64,000 bases of DNA from positions 2,480,001 through 2,544,000 of the forward strand of contig NZ_CP139487.1 of NCBI RefSeq assembly GCF_034259205.1, given 5' to 3'. The position numbers were made by a program, and so were the translations under genes. The DNA is from Peredibacter starrii. GTDB taxonomy: Bacteria > Bdellovibrionota > Bacteriovoracia > Bacteriovoracales > Bacteriovoracaceae. Shown piece after piece: positions 24,346 through 32,960 of the stretch. Numbering within the stretch: the first letter of the stretch is position 1; each line of letters begins with the position of its first letter. Below the pieces are notes generated by a model. That model did no database searches. It was given only the letters and a program-made list of their open reading frames with translations, and was not told the DNA's origin.

Positions 24346-26082
24346 ATGTACAAACTCAGACCCTATCAGCAGGAAGCTGTTGATAATACGATTAAATACT
24401 TCCAGAAAAAGCGCGATCCGGCGCTGATTGTGCTTCCTACAGGAGCGGGAAAAAGTCTTGTCATTGCTGAGATGGCCAGAATCGCTCGGGGCCGAGTGAT
24501 GGTTCTAGCTCACGTAAAAGAGCTGGTTGAACAAAACTACCTCAAATACACGAGCTATGGTTTAGAAGCCGGAATTTTCTCTGCAAGTTTGGGAAAAAAA
24601 GATTGGGATCAGAAAGCCATCTTCGGAAGTGTTCAATCTGTTGCCCGAGCACCCGAAGAATTCTTCCAAGGTTTCTCACTTCTCGTCATTGATGAATGCC
24701 ATCGTGTGGCCGAAGATGGAGACACTCAGTATCAGGAAGTTATTGAACAGCTTCGTAAAAATAATCCAAACATCTGCATCCTTGGGTTGACAGCGACTCC
24801 CTATCGATTGGGCCTGGGCTGGATCTATGAATACTCGCATACCGGAGAATTAAAGACCGAACAGCAACGCTTCTTTAAGCAATGTCTGTATGAGTTACCT
24901 CTAAGCTACATGATTAAAAACAAGTTTCTGACTCCGCCAGTGAAAGTGGATATTCCAGTGACTTGTTATGATTTCTCAGAACTCTCAGATAAAAACCGTA
25001 TGTACACGCAGTCTGAGGTGGAAGAACTTTTAAAAAATCAAAAGCGTCTCACTCCCCTGATTGTAAAGAACATCATCGACATCACTGAGCGCTTCAATCG
25101 CCAGGGTGTGATGATATTTAGCGCCAGTGTGAAGCACGCCGAAGAAATTCTTTCATATCTTCCAGAGGGCGAAGCACGCCTGGTGGTGGGAGATACTGAA
25201 ATATCTGAACGAGATGAGATTGTTCAGGAATTCAAAGACAAAAAGTTTAAATACCTTGTTAACGTTTCAGTGTTAACAACTGGTTTTGATGCTCCTCACG
25301 TAGATGTAATCGCGATCCTTCGTCCAACGGAATCAAATAGCCTTTATCAGCAAATTGTGGGGCGTGGTCTTCGCCTTGAACCAGGTAAAACAGATTGTTT
25401 CATTCTGGATTATACAGGTATGGGACACGACATCTATACGCCGGAGATCAGCGATAAAAGGCCCGCAAAAGAATCAGTGCCTGTATTTGTACCTTGTCCT
25501 AAGTGTGGCTTTGAAAACACTTTCTGGGGTCTTACAGACTACGATGGCGACATTATCGAACACTATGGACGCAAATGCCGTGGGGCCGAACATGACGTGG
25601 CGACATTAAAGGTCACCCCTTGTGGTTACCGCTTTCGTTATAAACTTTGCCATGCTTGTGGGACTGAGAATGATGTTACGGCCCGGGCCTGTGAAAAATG
25701 TGATGCGACTTTGATAGATGCAGATTCAAAGCTTAAACAGGCGAAGCTCTCAAAGAATGCTCATGTACTGACACCGGATAAAATTACCTTTGAAGAACGC
25801 TTGGATAAGAACTCAAATCCATATCTGGAAGTTCGATATTACGATGCTGACGCCAAATATCTGAGTGAGGCCCACTTTTTCAGTAACCAATCTTCATTTA
25901 AAAAATTTCAAATTAACTTTTTACGTTCGCATTTAAGACGACCAGAACTTTCAACGGCCATGACGACTCCACAGGATGTCATCAAGTATCAGAAACTTCT
26001 CCGCCTACCTTCGTTTGTTATTGCTCGTAAGCAAGACAAGTTTTGGAAGATTACGGAAAAGGTGTTTGCTGAGGAACTTTAA
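24346..26082 (+). CDS. radD: RadD-like superfamily 2 DNA helicase
   Basis: A 578-residue ATPase, close to the 586 residues of E. coli RadD (YejH), a helicase-like repair factor that cooperates with RecA. Motifs in order: the Q-type element RPYQQEAV, Walker A PTGAGKS (31-37), DECH (116-119), TATPYR (149), and motif [15 protein letters not shown]. The C-terminal part carries cysteine pairs for zinc (CPKCGFEN, then CHACGTEN and CEKC) as in RadD. The ATG lacks a Shine-Dalgarno sequence and follows TAAAAT by eight bases, suggesting a leaderless transcript. It is a single-gene unit. Confidence 0.85.
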   Translation: MYKLRPYQQEAVDNTIKYFQKKRDPALIVLPTGAGKSLVIAEMARIARGRVMVLAHVKELVEQNYLKYTSYGLEAGIFSASLGKKDWDQKAIFGSVQSVARAPEEFFQGFSLLVIDECHRVAEDGDTQYQEVIEQLRKNNPNICILGLTATPYRLGLGWIYEYSHTGELKTEQQRFFKQCLYELPLSYMIKNKFLTPPVKVDIPVTCYDFSELSDKNRMYTQSEVEELLKNQKRLTPLIVKNIIDITERFNRQGVMIFSASVKHAEEILSYLPEGEARLVVGDTEISERDEIVQEFKDKKFKYLVNVSVLTTGFDAPHVDVIAILRPTESNSLYQQIVGRGLRLEPGKTDCFILDYTGMGHDIYTPEISDKRPAKESVPVFVPCPKCGFENTFWGLTDYDGDIIEHYGRKCRGAEHDVATLKVTPCGYRFRYKLCHACGTENDVTARACEKCDATLIDADSKLKQAKLSKNAHVLTPDKITFEERLDKNSNPYLEVRYYDADAKYLSEAHFFSNQSSFKKFQINFLRSHLRRPELSTAMTTPQDVIKYQKLLRLPSFVIARKQDKFWKITEKVFAEEL

Positions 26083-26094
26083 TTGATACAATTA

Positions 26095-26122
26095 TTTGCA
26101 CATTTCATAGTGCTCCTATAAT
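26095..26122 (+). promoter_or_regulatory. Strong promoter for the MFS gene, likely leaderless
   Basis: TTTGCA at 26095 and a consensus TATAAT at 26117 are 16 bases apart. The ATG follows the -10 by nine bases with no Shine-Dalgarno sequence, so the transcript probably begins at or just before the start codon. Confidence 0.7.
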
Positions 26123-26131
26123 ATACGGCCC

Positions 26132-27265
26132 ATGATTTCGGATAAAACTCGCTCCCGCTGGGCCATCAGCTGTATGTTCTTCCTTCACGGTCTTTGTTTC
26201 TCATCTTGGGGATCGCGAATTCCGGCCATACAAGAAATGCATTCACTTTCTGAGGCGCAACTCGGGACACTTCTTTTAACTCTCCCAGTTGGCTCCATTC
26301 TTTCTATGGCACTGGCCGCGGCCTTTGTTTCAAAATTTGGCAGTAAGAAAGTTCTCTTCAGCGCAATTCTCATTTATCCAACACTGCTTGTAACTTTGGG
26401 CCTCGCCCAAACTGTTTGGCAGCTCTCAATTTTGTTAGTGCTATTTGGTCTTGCGAGTAATCTGGTGAACATTTCACTTAATACTCAGGCAGTTGAGATC
26501 GAGACGATCTACGGTCGCTCAATTATGGCATCAATGCATGGACTTTGGAGTCTGGCAGGATTTGTGGCGGCATTTATCGGTGCCTTCATGATCGAAGGCC
26601 AATACGTTCCTTATCAACACTTTCTGTTCATCTTCGCGGCCATCTTCATTATGGCCTTCATGGCGTCATCTAATCTTCTGCCCGATCGGTCGAACAAGTC
26701 CGGTACATCAACCAGTCTTTTCAAATTGCCTGAAAAGTCTCTTCTCATCCTAGGAGTTATTTGCTTTCTCTCTATGATCTGTGAAGGCGCGATGTTTGAC
26801 TGGAGCGGAATCTATTTCAAGAAAGTCGTAAACGCTGAAGGTGGTTGGGTAGGTGCGGGTTACGTGGCATTCATGTCGACTATGGCCGGTACCCGATTCA
26901 TTGCAGACGGCTTCAGAGAAAAATTTGGTATGAAGAAAACTCTTCTCGTCAGTGGATTTCTCATAGCCACAGGTCTTATGATCTCGGTTATCTTCCCTTA
27001 CCTTGTACCTTCACTGATTGGGTTTCTTTTAGTGGGCTCTGGAGTTTCAGCGGTAGTTCCAATGGTTCTAAGTGAAGCGGGGAAAACCTCTCCTCTTTCA
27101 CCAAGTTCCGCCATCGCCTCCGTTTCAACTATTGGCTTTTTTGGATTCCTTCTTGGTCCTCCCCTTATTGGATGGATTGCAGGGGCATCTAGCTTAAGAA
27201 TCTCATTCACTGTAATTGCGATCATGGGTCTGTCTATTGCAGTCTTGTCTGGAAAGAGAAATTGA
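26132..27265 (+). CDS. MFS transporter (YbjJ-like)
   Basis: A 377-residue inner-membrane protein with about 12 helices. HGLCFSSWGSRIPAIQE in helix 1, FGSKKVLFSA at the first cytoplasmic loop and NISLNTQAVEIETIYGRSIM in helix 4 match the YbjJ/FucP-like branch of the major facilitator superfamily. The substrate is unknown. The last 63 bases overlap the 3' end of the opposing Rieske oxygenase gene, and no terminator lies between them. It could be the exporter or importer of the neighbouring terpenoid-type pathway, but it sits on the opposite strand with its own promoter. Confidence 0.87.
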   Translation: MISDKTRSRWAISCMFFLHGLCFSSWGSRIPAIQEMHSLSEAQLGTLLLTLPVGSILSMALAAAFVSKFGSKKVLFSAILIYPTLLVTLGLAQTVWQLSILLVLFGLASNLVNISLNTQAVEIETIYGRSIMASMHGLWSLAGFVAAFIGAFMIEGQYVPYQHFLFIFAAIFIMAFMASSNLLPDRSNKSGTSTSLFKLPEKSLLILGVICFLSMICEGAMFDWSGIYFKKVVNAEGGWVGAGYVAFMSTMAGTRFIADGFREKFGMKKTLLVSGFLIATGLMISVIFPYLVPSLIGFLLVGSGVSAVVPMVLSEAGKTSPLSPSSAIASVSTIGFFGFLLGPPLIGWIAGASSLRISFTVIAIMGLSIAVLSGKRN

Positions 27266-28219
27266 CAAGTTTTCATGAAACATTCTGATAAGGTCCTCAT
27301 GGCCGGTTAGAAAGTGACGCTTAAAAACCGTGGCATTTGCCTGTTGACCTTCAAGAACATCAAAATCTTGATGCAAGATCTTGTCCAAAATTTCTAAGCT
27401 CTGAATAGCGGTGGTTCTATCGTTTCCATATGAAAACAAGTAGGTCCTTAGGATTGACTTATCCACTGTCAGAGGCTCAATAATAAACCAGACAAATCCT
27501 GAGTTCATAAAAAGCGCAAAGGCAAAGGGAAAAATGAAATACATAATATTGATCCCTTTCAAATTTTCTTCATCTCTTGAAGAATTCAAGTCATTCAAAG
27601 GAACCATTGTTCTAGAATTATTTCCTCTCCGTTCATTCATTGAAAAATAAGCATTTTCAAAATTACCGAGGATAGAATGATGGGCAAAGGGAAAATGATA
27701 CGTCTCAAGTAGAGACTCCACCAGGAACTTCCAGTTACTTTTTATTTCAAAATCTCGTTTTTCCAAAAACTCCGATGTTTTAGAAAGAACTGTTATTTCT
27801 TCAAAAAATTCCGGTTTCTCACCCGTATAGGCCATTCCACCCAAAGTTATCGAATCCATCGTTAGCAGTCTTAAACTTCCAGGTTTGTAAGGACATATGT
27901 GTCCAGTGGAGGATTTAAGGAGTCCTTCCTGATCAAAAGACCACCCATGATAAGAGCAAACGAATTCATCTCCCTTAATCGCTAACCTGGCCCCACGATG
28001 AGGACAAGAATTTTTAAAGAACTGTCCTTTGCTATTTTTCAGAAACTCAGACTCTGGTCCGTGTATTTGAAAAGTATTCTTAAGTGCGGCCATTTCTTTG
28101 TCGAAAATTTCGAAGGAGTAGTAATTTGAAGTAGGCAGAGAAAAATTTCGAGGTAAATGAGGATCTTCCTTCTGCTTTTTCATATGCTCTAAAAGTCCAC
28201 TTTTCAACTCGACTAACAT
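27203..28219 (-). CDS. Rieske non-haem iron oxygenase, large-subunit type
   Basis: A 338-residue enzyme. The Rieske 2Fe-2S ligands are Cys72-x-His74 (SCPHRGA) and Cys88-x2-His91 (CSYHGWSF). The catalytic iron site follows in the usual order: NWKFLVESLLETYHFPFAHH with His175 and His180, then DFDVLEGQQ. It should hydroxylate or otherwise oxidise a hydrophobic substrate using electrons from a separate reductase. It is the last gene of a five-gene overlapping operon and its start overlaps the GST-like gene by seven bases. Its 3' end overlaps the opposing MFS gene by 63 bases. Confidence 0.92.
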   Translation of the reverse strand: MLVELKSGLLEHMKKQKEDPHLPRNFSLPTSNYYSFEIFDKEMAALKNTFQIHGPESEFLKNSKGQFFKNSCPHRGARLAIKGDEFVCSYHGWSFDQEGLLKSSTGHICPYKPGSLRLLTMDSITLGGMAYTGEKPEFFEEITVLSKTSEFLEKRDFEIKSNWKFLVESLLETYHFPFAHHSILGNFENAYFSMNERRGNNSRTMVPLNDLNSSRDEENLKGINIMYFIFPFAFALFMNSGFVWFIIEPLTVDKSILRTYLFSYGNDRTTAIQSLEILDKILHQDFDVLEGQQANATVFKRHFLTGHEDLIRMFHENLSISLSRQDCNRQTHDRNYSE

Positions 28220-28914
28220 GTAAACTCCATGGCCTTATCGAGTCTTTGAACATAATGGCAAAGATTACTTCTTCTCATAAGTTCATGCTTCAGCGGTGAT
28301 TCAATGGGTTGCTTCAGGATGGTGGCCAAAAAAGAATAGGCTGTTGCATCGAAGACTGAAATTTTGTCCTCAAAAAAATGTTCTTTCTCACCAAGGAGTA
28401 AGGAGAGGGCCATTAAGTGTTTAGCGCCTATTTCATAGACCTCGTCTTTTGTATGTCTTCCCATTCCTTGTTCGTATGCTTGTTTCGTAAGGTTTTTCTT
28501 TAGATAGGTCAAAAATGGTCTTCCTATTAAGGGCGGAAGTAGAGGTACAAATTCATTTTCAATGACTATATACCCTTCCGGATCAATCCATCTTGAATAA
28601 AGCAGAACAAAATAGAGACTTTCCTCGATCATCGTTTTGAATGCCAACGACTGGGCCTTTTGTAGTGGGCACTGAATTTCCAAATGAAAAAGATGATAAT
28701 TTTTAACGAGATGATCCAAAATATAACTGGAGTCCGCAATTATCTTTCCATCCTCTATAAAGGGCATTTTACCTTTTGGCCCTCTGGAAGGGTTTCTTTC
28801 TACATGAACCTTATACGGCAGCTTAGCAAGTTTAAGAAAAAACTCTACCTTGATACAGAATGGGCTCAGACTTGGAAGTTTAAAGGAAGGCGGATATTGA
28901 TGAAGAACGATCAT
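28213..28914 (-). CDS. Glutathione S-transferase-fold protein (Fax/metaxin-like)
   Basis: A 233-residue protein with an N-terminal thioredoxin-like domain (LHQYPPSFKLPSLSPFCIKV, then KGKMPFIEDGKIIADSSYI, the cis-Pro and SS glutathione-site elements) and an all-helical C-terminal domain. The SPFCIKVE...LPY pattern resembles the failed-axon-connections (Fax) branch of the GST superfamily. Some GST-like proteins isomerise or stabilise intermediates in natural-product pathways. Here it is embedded between a Rieske oxygenase and an FAD monooxygenase with overlaps of seven and four bases, so a role in the same pathway is likely. Confidence 0.82.
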   Translation of the reverse strand: MIVLHQYPPSFKLPSLSPFCIKVEFFLKLAKLPYKVHVERNPSRGPKGKMPFIEDGKIIADSSYILDHLVKNYHLFHLEIQCPLQKAQSLAFKTMIEESLYFVLLYSRWIDPEGYIVIENEFVPLLPPLIGRPFLTYLKKNLTKQAYEQGMGRHTKDEVYEIGAKHLMALSLLLGEKEHFFEDKISVFDATAYSFLATILKQPIESPLKHELMRRSNLCHYVQRLDKAMEFTC

Positions 28915-30002
28915 GGGAAAACCTTTAAAGTGTGAAGTTGCTTTAGAAATAAATGATGAAAAAATTTATAAGACTGGCAGAGTTTTAAATAACCTTTTAG
29001 CAATTCTTTCCCAAGCCCCTTGTCTTGAGAGCCATAACGAGAAAGTTGATAGGGAAGATTTCCTAAGAGGCGGCATTCATCTTGAAATTCATCAGTGCTT
29101 ATATTTTTTTGAAGTAATTCCACCTGCTGAAGAGCAACAGTCATCCCTTGCCCAAACACAGGGTTAAGTGACATAACTGCGTCTCCCAAAACGACCACAT
29201 TGGAAGGAAGACAAGGCAACAGTCGACGGTGAATGTCTTTCTTCCTGAAGAAATAGGGCCCAGCGCAAGGGACCGCCGACCCAATGATTTTTATAAAGTT
29301 ATCTGATGGAATCTCCCTGGCCTTCCTTAAAAAGTCACTTAGCTCCCTACATTCACTATACTCATGTTCATACTCAATCAATGTAACTATGATTTTCCCA
29401 TCTTCAATCGGACTAATCACACCCCCCATTCGATTAACTGAAGGATCTATTTGATAATAATACTGGCCCGTCTCATTAAGGTTCAGGTCGTTACGGAAAA
29501 ATACATAACTCCGGTAAGTCAGATTAATCTCTTGTTTTTCAGACGGAACATCCAATTGCAAAAAACGATCAAGAGGAAGATTTTGACCTCCTGCTATGAC
29601 AATAAGGTCTCCCTGTAATTGACTTAGATAACTTACTTTACCCTTAATAAACTCAACGTTATTTTCTGTGATCATGCATCTCATGGTTCTCGCAAGAAGG
29701 AGTCGGCTCATTGAGAGGGCCCGCACTGATGAAGCATATCTTGGAAACTCTCCATCATGATTTTCCCACTGGGTATCAAGTGACCAGTCAATCTCTGGGC
29801 AACCGGCCTTACTAAGTCGTTCTTTAATTCCTGGAAAAATTCTCTCCAACGCTTCTTGACCGGCCTGAAGCAAAACATGCAGATGAAAGGACTGAGCGGG
29901 GATGTCCCCTTCAATGACTCTGACCAAATCAAATCTTTTAGCAAGAACTTTGGCAGCAGCAATTCCAGCAAAGCCACTCCCTACAATTACCGCAGTTTTC
30001 AT
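28911..30002 (-). CDS. FAD-dependent monooxygenase / oxidoreductase
   Basis: A 363-residue flavoprotein. The N-terminal Rossmann motif is VIVGSGFAGIAAAKVLAKR (GxGxxG at 8-13), and the second FAD motif is VVVLGDAVMSLNPVFGQGMT around residue 290, a combination typical of class A flavin monooxygenases and squalene-epoxidase-like enzymes. A membrane anchor is not visible. It overlaps the terpene synthase-like gene and the GST gene by four bases each. In this setting it probably epoxidises or hydroxylates the isoprenoid product, but the substrate is not determined by sequence. Confidence 0.87.
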   Translation of the reverse strand: MKTAVIVGSGFAGIAAAKVLAKRFDLVRVIEGDIPAQSFHLHVLLQAGQEALERIFPGIKERLSKAGCPEIDWSLDTQWENHDGEFPRYASSVRALSMSRLLLARTMRCMITENNVEFIKGKVSYLSQLQGDLIVIAGGQNLPLDRFLQLDVPSEKQEINLTYRSYVFFRNDLNLNETGQYYYQIDPSVNRMGGVISPIEDGKIIVTLIEYEHEYSECRELSDFLRKAREIPSDNFIKIIGSAVPCAGPYFFRKKDIHRRLLPCLPSNVVVLGDAVMSLNPVFGQGMTVALQQVELLQKNISTDEFQDECRLLGNLPYQLSRYGSQDKGLGKELLKGYLKLCQSYKFFHHLFLKQLHTLKVFP

Positions 30003-30832
30003 ATAATTCCTTCCATAACAGTATGAAGTCTAAACAGATCATTCAGACCGGAAACATAGGATTTAATATCGAAAGTTTTCACGTCCAGAATGCGATTTGA
30101 CAGCTTCGTGAGCTTCTCCTCTAATTCATCCATCAACTCAGTCATAGCGATTTCAATACCCATGGGATGAAAAAACATTTCATTGGTCACATCTCCTTCG
30201 CCCTTTTCACGCTTATATGTGGCAAGAAGATTTCCAATTCGCCCCACTCTTTGGCCATCGATGAATATCTCTCTCATTTTACCCAACTCTTGAATTGTAA
30301 GATCGCTGGAGGCCATTAAATCAATCATTCCAGCGGCCACCATACCCATGTTATAAGGACCAAATAATTTCCCCTCTGAGAGGTTTCTAATTGAAGGCCG
30401 AGCTGTCATCATCTCTGAATATTGATTGGCCAGAAAAACATGCTTTATGTCGAAATTTAAAACGTCACGAAATTCGTTATAGCGAGGGAAGCGGGCCAGA
30501 GTCTCTCGCATTTCACGGAAGAGATGTATAACCAAGTCATGAGTGGGACTAATCTGATCTGGATAATAGACATCCATGAGATTTAAGCGGTACAGATCCT
30601 TTAAAAGTTTTGGATTATAAAAAGAAGGATTATCGGCCAGATCATCATAAATTGTGATGATTGTCCCTAAGCAAAATTTTGCATAGAGAACATCATCTAT
30701 TTTATCCTCATCCGCTGAACTCAGAGTTGTATCTTTGTAGCCTTTTACTAAAAACTCGGTAAAGAGTCTCGAATCTCGATGGTTGAAGATCTTTTGGTAT
30801 TTTTGGATCAATAGTTGAATTTTATTGTCCAT
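29999..30832 (-). CDS. Class I terpene synthase-like enzyme
   Basis: A 277-residue all-alpha protein. The two magnesium-binding motifs of class I terpene cyclases are both visible: the aspartate-rich DDLAD at 63-67 in TIYDDLAD, and the NSE triad NLLATYKRE at 201-209 (Asn201, Thr205, Glu209) followed by KGEGD. Arg145 or Arg149 could be the diphosphate sensor about 55 residues before the triad. It lacks the paired DDxxD motifs of chain-elongating prenyl synthases, so cyclisation of a prenyl diphosphate is the better guess. It is somewhat short for the family (usually 300 or more). It overlaps the P450 gene by 11 bases and the FAD monooxygenase gene by four. Confidence 0.78.
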   Translation of the reverse strand: MDNKIQLLIQKYQKIFNHRDSRLFTEFLVKGYKDTTLSSADEDKIDDVLYAKFCLGTIITIYDDLADNPSFYNPKLLKDLYRLNLMDVYYPDQISPTHDLVIHLFREMRETLARFPRYNEFRDVLNFDIKHVFLANQYSEMMTARPSIRNLSEGKLFGPYNMGMVAAGMIDLMASSDLTIQELGKMREIFIDGQRVGRIGNLLATYKREKGEGDVTNEMFFHPMGIEIAMTELMDELEEKLTKLSNRILDVKTFDIKSYVSGLNDLFRLHTVMEGII

Positions 30833-32033
30833 AAATCACGTCACGAATTTTTAAAAGCTGATTAGACTTAGGATGTAAAGTCACAAGAGGACGATATTCA
30901 ATTTGGGAATCGAAAATCCCAAACTGAACTCTTTCACAAAAGCACTTAATGATGATTTCTGCCTCCATGTAGGCCACCTTTTCCCCAATGCAATTCTTCG
31001 GCCCCAGACCAAAAGGAAGAAAAGACTTCACGTTTGCTTGAAATCTCTCAGGAGAAAATGTCCCGGGGTTCGAGTGAAACTTGGGGTGATGGTGAATCTG
31101 TTTAATCCCTATCAGGACCTGATCACCTTTATTAATTTTTACTCCGTTCAAATTAGTCCCCTTACTCGCCTCCCTTGCAAGCATATAGGCAGGAGGAAAA
31201 AGCCTAAGCGCCTCCATATAAACATGATGAGCAATCTCCTCATCACCTTCTTTAATTTGCCTCATATATTGGGGATGATTTGCAAGCAAGAGAAATGTAA
31301 AGGCCAAAGAAGAGGCGGTAGTTTCATGGCCCGCGAACAAGAATGTCATACATTGGTCAATTAATGTTTCATCCTCAAAAAATATCTTGTGTACATTCGT
31401 AGTTGTTGGAAGTTTATTCTTCAAAGTATTTTGTATTTTAGAGCGTAAAGACTTTCTCAATCTTCTAATTAACAAATTGGTGGGTGTCGGAATGATCAGT
31501 GGAAGCGGCAACATAGAAACCATTCTATTTCCACAAAGCTGATTAAGGGTCTTATATTCTGAGACAATGTCCTGGGCACCCTGTTTAATGTCTATTCCTA
31601 AAAACATTCCGAAAGCATTACGTAAAACCAAATCTGCCATAAAGTCGGATATATCGATAAAGGACCCCGGTCGGAGGTTTTCAATGGCTTCATTTGTATT
31701 TTTTAAAACGATCTTCTTCATTTCTTCCATGTTCGATGGAAGTAGCATTGGTCTGACCTTACGGCGGTTTAATCTAGACTCATCACCGTTTAACTGAACC
31801 AACCCTTTGTCGCCAGTGATTGGCTTGATTCGATCGAAGATAGATCTGTTTTGAACAAAAACCTCCGACTCGGAAATCAAAATCTTTTGCGCCAGATCGG
31901 GGTCAAAAATCAAGTGAAAGATCTTAGGGCCTATTCTAACCGTTTGAATGTCTTGCAGGCCTTCAGTGAAGCATTCATCCAAAAAAAGAACGGGATTTTT
32001 CATGAATTTCTTTAAATTGGTAAAACTTTTCAT
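30822..32033 (-). CDS. Cytochrome P450 of the terpenoid-type cluster
   Basis: A 403-residue P450. Motifs: AGHETT in the I helix (234-239), ExxR as EALR (274-277), PERF (328-331) and the haem loop FGLGPKNCIG with ligand Cys348. The AGHETT and PERF forms are typical of the fatty-acid/terpenoid hydroxylase branch (CYP102/CYP4-like) rather than of the P450 at 21314-22546. It is the first gene of the operon; its promoter lies in the 63-base gap shared with the divergent LysR gene. No Shine-Dalgarno sequence is seen before the ATG. Confidence 0.93.
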   Translation of the reverse strand: MKSFTNLKKFMKNPVLFLDECFTEGLQDIQTVRIGPKIFHLIFDPDLAQKILISESEVFVQNRSIFDRIKPITGDKGLVQLNGDESRLNRRKVRPMLLPSNMEEMKKIVLKNTNEAIENLRPGSFIDISDFMADLVLRNAFGMFLGIDIKQGAQDIVSEYKTLNQLCGNRMVSMLPLPLIIPTPTNLLIRRLRKSLRSKIQNTLKNKLPTTTNVHKIFFEDETLIDQCMTFLFAGHETTASSLAFTFLLLANHPQYMRQIKEGDEEIAHHVYMEALRLFPPAYMLAREASKGTNLNGVKINKGDQVLIGIKQIHHHPKFHSNPGTFSPERFQANVKSFLPFGLGPKNCIGEKVAYMEAEIIIKCFCERVQFGIFDSQIEYRPLVTLHPKSNQLLKIRDVIYGQ

Positions 32034-32058
32034 AGGATAGTTTTAACAACCAAGACAG

Positions 32059-32088
32059 TTGACTAAAAGTGAATTAATGTCATACTTT
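32059..32088 (+). promoter_or_regulatory. Promoter of the LysR gene
   Basis: TTGACT at 32059 and TACTTT at 32083 are 18 bases apart, with the ATG eight bases later and no Shine-Dalgarno sequence. The short divergent gap would let one bound LysR dimer or tetramer influence both directions. Confidence 0.45.
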
Positions 32089-32096
32089 ATTAACCT

Positions 32097-32960
32097 ATGG
32101 ATATAGATCGAATTCGCTACTTTAATGTCTTTGCAGAAACTGGATCCTTAGTCAGGGCCTCAGAGGTCCTGCATATTTCACAACCTGCCTTGTCAAAGGC
32201 GCTCAAACAACTTGAATCAGAATTAGGAATGAAGCTCATAGAGCCTGAAGGTCGAGGACTGAAACTCACAGCTTCGGGACTTGCCCTGAGAGCAGAAACC
32301 AAGGGTCTTCTCACTCAATGGCTGCAAGTGGGAGAAAAGGTTCGTCGCAAGGAAATTGCCGAACCAACCCGAATTGGAACATTCGAAGTCTTCTCCACTT
32401 ATTTCTTAAAGCATTTAGCTAATACCGTGGATTTCAAAAATTTGGAACTTTTTGAGTTACGTCCCGGGAAGATGGAAGACGCTCTATTAAAAAATGAAAT
32501 TGATATTGGAATAACGTATTTACCTATTCCTAAAGCGGGACTTGATCTGACTGAAGTTACAAAAGTGAAGATGGCCGTTTATGGCAGAAAGGAACTACTT
32601 AATAAGTCGCTTAACGAGTTACCATTTGTGGTTCCCTTGGATCCAGTAGAAGGCGCGCCTACAAAAGTCACGGGCCTAGATGGCTGGCCAGATCACAAAA
32701 TTCCTCGAAAAATTTCTTACCGAGTGACACTTATGGAATCAGCGCTTGAGTTATGTCGCCGAGGACATGCTGTTGCCTATCTTCCTTCATTTGTAGTGGA
32801 TGCCCATAACGAAATGTTACTGGCAGAATATCGTCTGCATGAAATCCAAAGTCCGATTCCTGTTAAAGACAGACTTCAGCCAGTTTACCTGGTTCATAAG
32901 ACGAATAACGAAGACTCTAAATTACATAGGCAAATTGCCAAAGCGTTGCGAGCGATTTAG
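32097..32960 (+). CDS. LysR-family transcriptional regulator
   Basis: A 287-residue regulator. The N-terminal winged helix (RIRYFNVFAETGSLVRASEV, then ISQPALSKALKQLESELGMK) is canonical LysR, followed by a periplasmic-binding-protein-like effector domain (IDIGITYLPIP, ELCRRGHAVAYLPSFVV). LysR proteins commonly control a divergent operon in response to a pathway metabolite, and this gene is divergent from the P450/terpene synthase operon with only 63 bases between the start codons, so that operon is the probable target. Its 3' end overlaps the opposing kinase gene by four bases. Confidence 0.9.
   Translation: MDIDRIRYFNVFAETGSLVRASEVLHISQPALSKALKQLESELGMKLIEPEGRGLKLTASGLALRAETKGLLTQWLQVGEKVRRKEIAEPTRIGTFEVFSTYFLKHLANTVDFKNLELFELRPGKMEDALLKNEIDIGITYLPIPKAGLDLTEVTKVKMAVYGRKELLNKSLNELPFVVPLDPVEGAPTKVTGLDGWPDHKIPRKISYRVTLMESALELCRRGHAVAYLPSFVVDAHNEMLLAEYRLHEIQSPIPVKDRLQPVYLVHKTNNEDSKLHRQIAKALRAI

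Noticed and set aside
29999-30832. Polyprenyl diphosphate synthase instead of terpene synthase
   Set aside because: Prenyl synthases carry two DDxxD motifs; here the second site is an NxxxTxxxE triad followed by KGEGD, as in cyclases.
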